From positions 1 through 52,139 of the forward strand of contig JACKBM010000048.1 in NCBI GenBank assembly GCA_020634575.1: a stretch of 52,139 bases of DNA, written 5' to 3'. The notes under the pieces are model-generated. The model was not told the origin of the DNA and made no database searches. It saw only the letters and a list, made by a program, of their open reading frames with translations. The DNA comes from Ardenticatenales bacterium. GTDB lineage: Bacteria; Chloroflexota; Anaerolineae; Promineifilales; Promineifilaceae. This document shows positions 50,743 through 52,139 of the stretch, in pieces (positions within the stretch are counted from its first letter, which is position 1; each line of letters opens with the position of its first letter). The translations under genes and the position numbers were made by a program.

Positions 50743-52101
50743 TTAAGGGCTTAATCGGGGAATAACGGTCGTGAAGAGGGCCAGCAGACTCAGGCTAAAC
50801 AGGACGGCGGTGAGGCCAATGGGAAAGGCGTAACGCAGGGGTGGGTAGCGGACCACAACCGGCCGGAGCAGCGTCCCCCAGGCCAGCCCCAACCCCAGCC
50901 CCATCGGGATCAGGGCAGGGAACAGATAACGCCCCTGGTGCTGGACATAGGTCAGGTTGTAACCCAGGTAGAGCAGAATGGTCAGACCGAACAGAGCCGC
51001 CATCATCACGCCGATGCGCTGCGCCTGCCCAACCTCCCGAATCTCGGTCGGGTTCAATGGCCGATCCACCAGCGAGCGCCGCGTCGCCAGCAGGTAAATC
51101 AACCCGCCCAGGGTGACCAGCGTGAACAAAACCAGCACCAGGTACATCCAGCCGGGCAGCGGCGCAGCCATCCAGCCAAACTGGCCCCAGAAGCTGTTAA
51201 ACGTCGTCCGTAGAAAACGCCAGACAACACCCCAAAAGCCATAGGTCGCCACCCATTCACTGGTCCGGGGCTGGCCCAATACGACATCATTGTGGGCAGC
51301 CATCGCCAGCGGATCGAGGCCGTTGTAGACGAGGATGTTGCGCACCCACCAGATGGCGCCCAGCAAAAACGCCGGCCCCAACGTCCGCACTGCCGCCCAG
51401 CCCAAACCGGACCAGTTGCCCCAGTAAAGCCAGAGCATGGCCCCGGCAACAACAGGCACCATCAGGTAAACGGTCCCCTTGGTGAGCAGGCCCAGCCCCA
51501 GCAAGACGCCCAACCACCACAGACGGCTGCTCACAGCCCGCCGGGCCCGTGGGTTGACATAGGTCAACCAGCCCACCAGCACGTAGAGGATGGCGGCGAT
51601 CAGCAGTTCGGCCAGGGCGTCATTGTTGACCGACGCCAGTACGGCCACATGCTGCGGCACCAGGGCCACAAAGGCGGCGATACCCAGCGCCAGGTATTTC
51701 TGCTCTTCCAGCAACAACATGCGCGCGATGCGATAGGCCAGGAGGACCACCCCAGCGCCCATGACCACCGAAACCAGGCGCAATACAAGGAGATCGCCAT
51801 CAGATAGCAGGAAAAATGGGGTCTGAATCAGGTAGTAGAGAGGGGGCTGCCAATCTTCGTATTCAAATTCGCTCACATCATAGCCGTCAAAGCGGGCATC
51901 TATGGCCATGGCTTGATATGCCTGGTCATAATCCCCGGCTTCAATGACCGGGAAATCCCCCTCAGCCAACTGCCGGATGTAGTTATAATGCGCCGGTTCA
52001 TCAGGCGCCTGCCAGGGCGGCGTCAAAGCTGCGTAAAGACCGGCCGCCACAAAATAGACGATGATGAGGAGCGTAATAGGGATAAACTTCCGATTTGGCA
52101 T
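50743..52101 (-). CDS. DUF2142/GT39-like polytopic membrane glycosyltransferase
   Basis: 452 residues with about ten to eleven helices. After the first helix comes the loop LTPPWQAPDEPAHYNYIRQLAEGD; the DEPAHY acidic motif is the catalytic-type DE of lipid-linked sugar transferases (GT-C fold) and is typical of DUF2142. PPLYYLIQTPFFLL and NNDALAELLIAAILYVLVGW are further family marks. It would transfer a sugar from a polyprenyl-phosphate carrier outside the membrane, to protein, lipid or polymer. It is separated from the sensors by 218 bases in which I see nothing recognisable, and its promoter lies at the edge of the window. Confidence 0.82.
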   Translation of the reverse strand: MPNRKFIPITLLIIVYFVAAGLYAALTPPWQAPDEPAHYNYIRQLAEGDFPVIEAGDYDQAYQAMAIDARFDGYDVSEFEYEDWQPPLYYLIQTPFFLLSDGDLLVLRLVSVVMGAGVVLLAYRIARMLLLEEQKYLALGIAAFVALVPQHVAVLASVNNDALAELLIAAILYVLVGWLTYVNPRARRAVSSRLWWLGVLLGLGLLTKGTVYLMVPVVAGAMLWLYWGNWSGLGWAAVRTLGPAFLLGAIWWVRNILVYNGLDPLAMAAHNDVVLGQPRTSEWVATYGFWGVVWRFLRTTFNSFWGQFGWMAAPLPGWMYLVLVLFTLVTLGGLIYLLATRRSLVDRPLNPTEIREVGQAQRIGVMMAALFGLTILLYLGYNLTYVQHQGRYLFPALIPMGLGLGLAWGTLLRPVVVRYPPLRYAFPIGLTAVLFSLSLLALFTTVIPRLSP

Positions 52102-52139
52102 GCGGGGAATAATAGCGTAGAGGGTCGCTCGCTGCCAGA

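Noticed and set aside
1..52139. CRISPR array, prophage, insertion sequence with transposase, or rRNA/tRNA genes
   Set aside because: No regularly spaced direct repeats, no transposase, integrase or phage structural genes, and no tRNA cloverleaf other than the tRNA-like part of tmRNA were seen.

Overview
The window looks like part of a Chloroflexota genome (Anaerolineae-type, perhaps relatives of Promineifilum). Pointers are a GC-rich composition, lipoproteins with EVTR-type linkers, a Helicase_C_3-only protein, zinc-ribbon proteins with repeated PDWL motifs, a stand-alone 'glutamate mutase L' ATPase without glutamate mutase, large Cache-HAMP-GAF sensors, and an 8-base palindrome (CCGGCCGG) repeated about once per kb. 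No phylogenetic marker such as 16S rRNA is present, so this is inference.

Layout. 1-4.5 kb (+): end of msrP with msrQ (periplasmic methionine sulfoxide repair), a lipoprotein, an SDR oxidoreductase, a sucrase/ferredoxin-like protein and a secreted CAP protein. 4.6-5.0 kb: a complete one-piece tmRNA with promoter and terminator. 5.1-7.2 kb (+): phospholipid genes psd, pssA and a DUF374 acyltransferase. 7.4-16.5 kb (-): an ABC exporter pair (ATPase plus permease-SpoIIM fusion), a CDP-alcohol phosphatidyltransferase with lgt, a Rieske protein following a TlpA-like redoxin whose first active-site cysteine is an in-frame UGA, a Helicase_C_3 protein, and a five-heme cytochrome broken by frameshifts. 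16.6-24.9 kb (+): a tightly overlapping seven-gene island (four membrane proteins or subunits, one very acidic zinc-ribbon protein with PDWL repeats, an ASKHA ATPase and a KOW-tailed protein), followed by an LPQTG protein. 25.8-32.6 kb (+): a REC-HK-REC-pseudoHK protein, an Ig-like surface protein, a PhnD-like lipoprotein and two GT2 glycosyltransferases. 32.7-50.5 kb (-): an O-methyltransferase, a 49-aa membrane protein with a structured 3' UTR, a 77-aa protein, then a run of signalling genes: GGDEF-EAL regulator, PAS histidine kinase, CheY-like regulator, a 1433-aa hybrid sensor kinase and three related sensors with no output domain. The window ends with a DUF2142/GT39-like membrane protein.

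How they fit. Several genes serve the cell envelope: lipid head-group synthesis, lipoprotein lipidation (lgt, with at least three lipoprotein clients in the window), extracytoplasmic redox (MsrPQ, TlpA-like, Rieske, multiheme cytochrome) and surface proteins. The rest is dominated by signal transduction. The best leads for something undescribed are the UGA-containing TlpA-like redoxin with a SECIS-like hairpin, the ASKHA/zinc-ribbon membrane island, the alpha-CTD-like insertion in Lgt, the structured RNA downstream of the 49-aa gene, and a palindromic repeat that supplies the stop codon of lgt. All domain calls are from reading the sequence; no database search was run.
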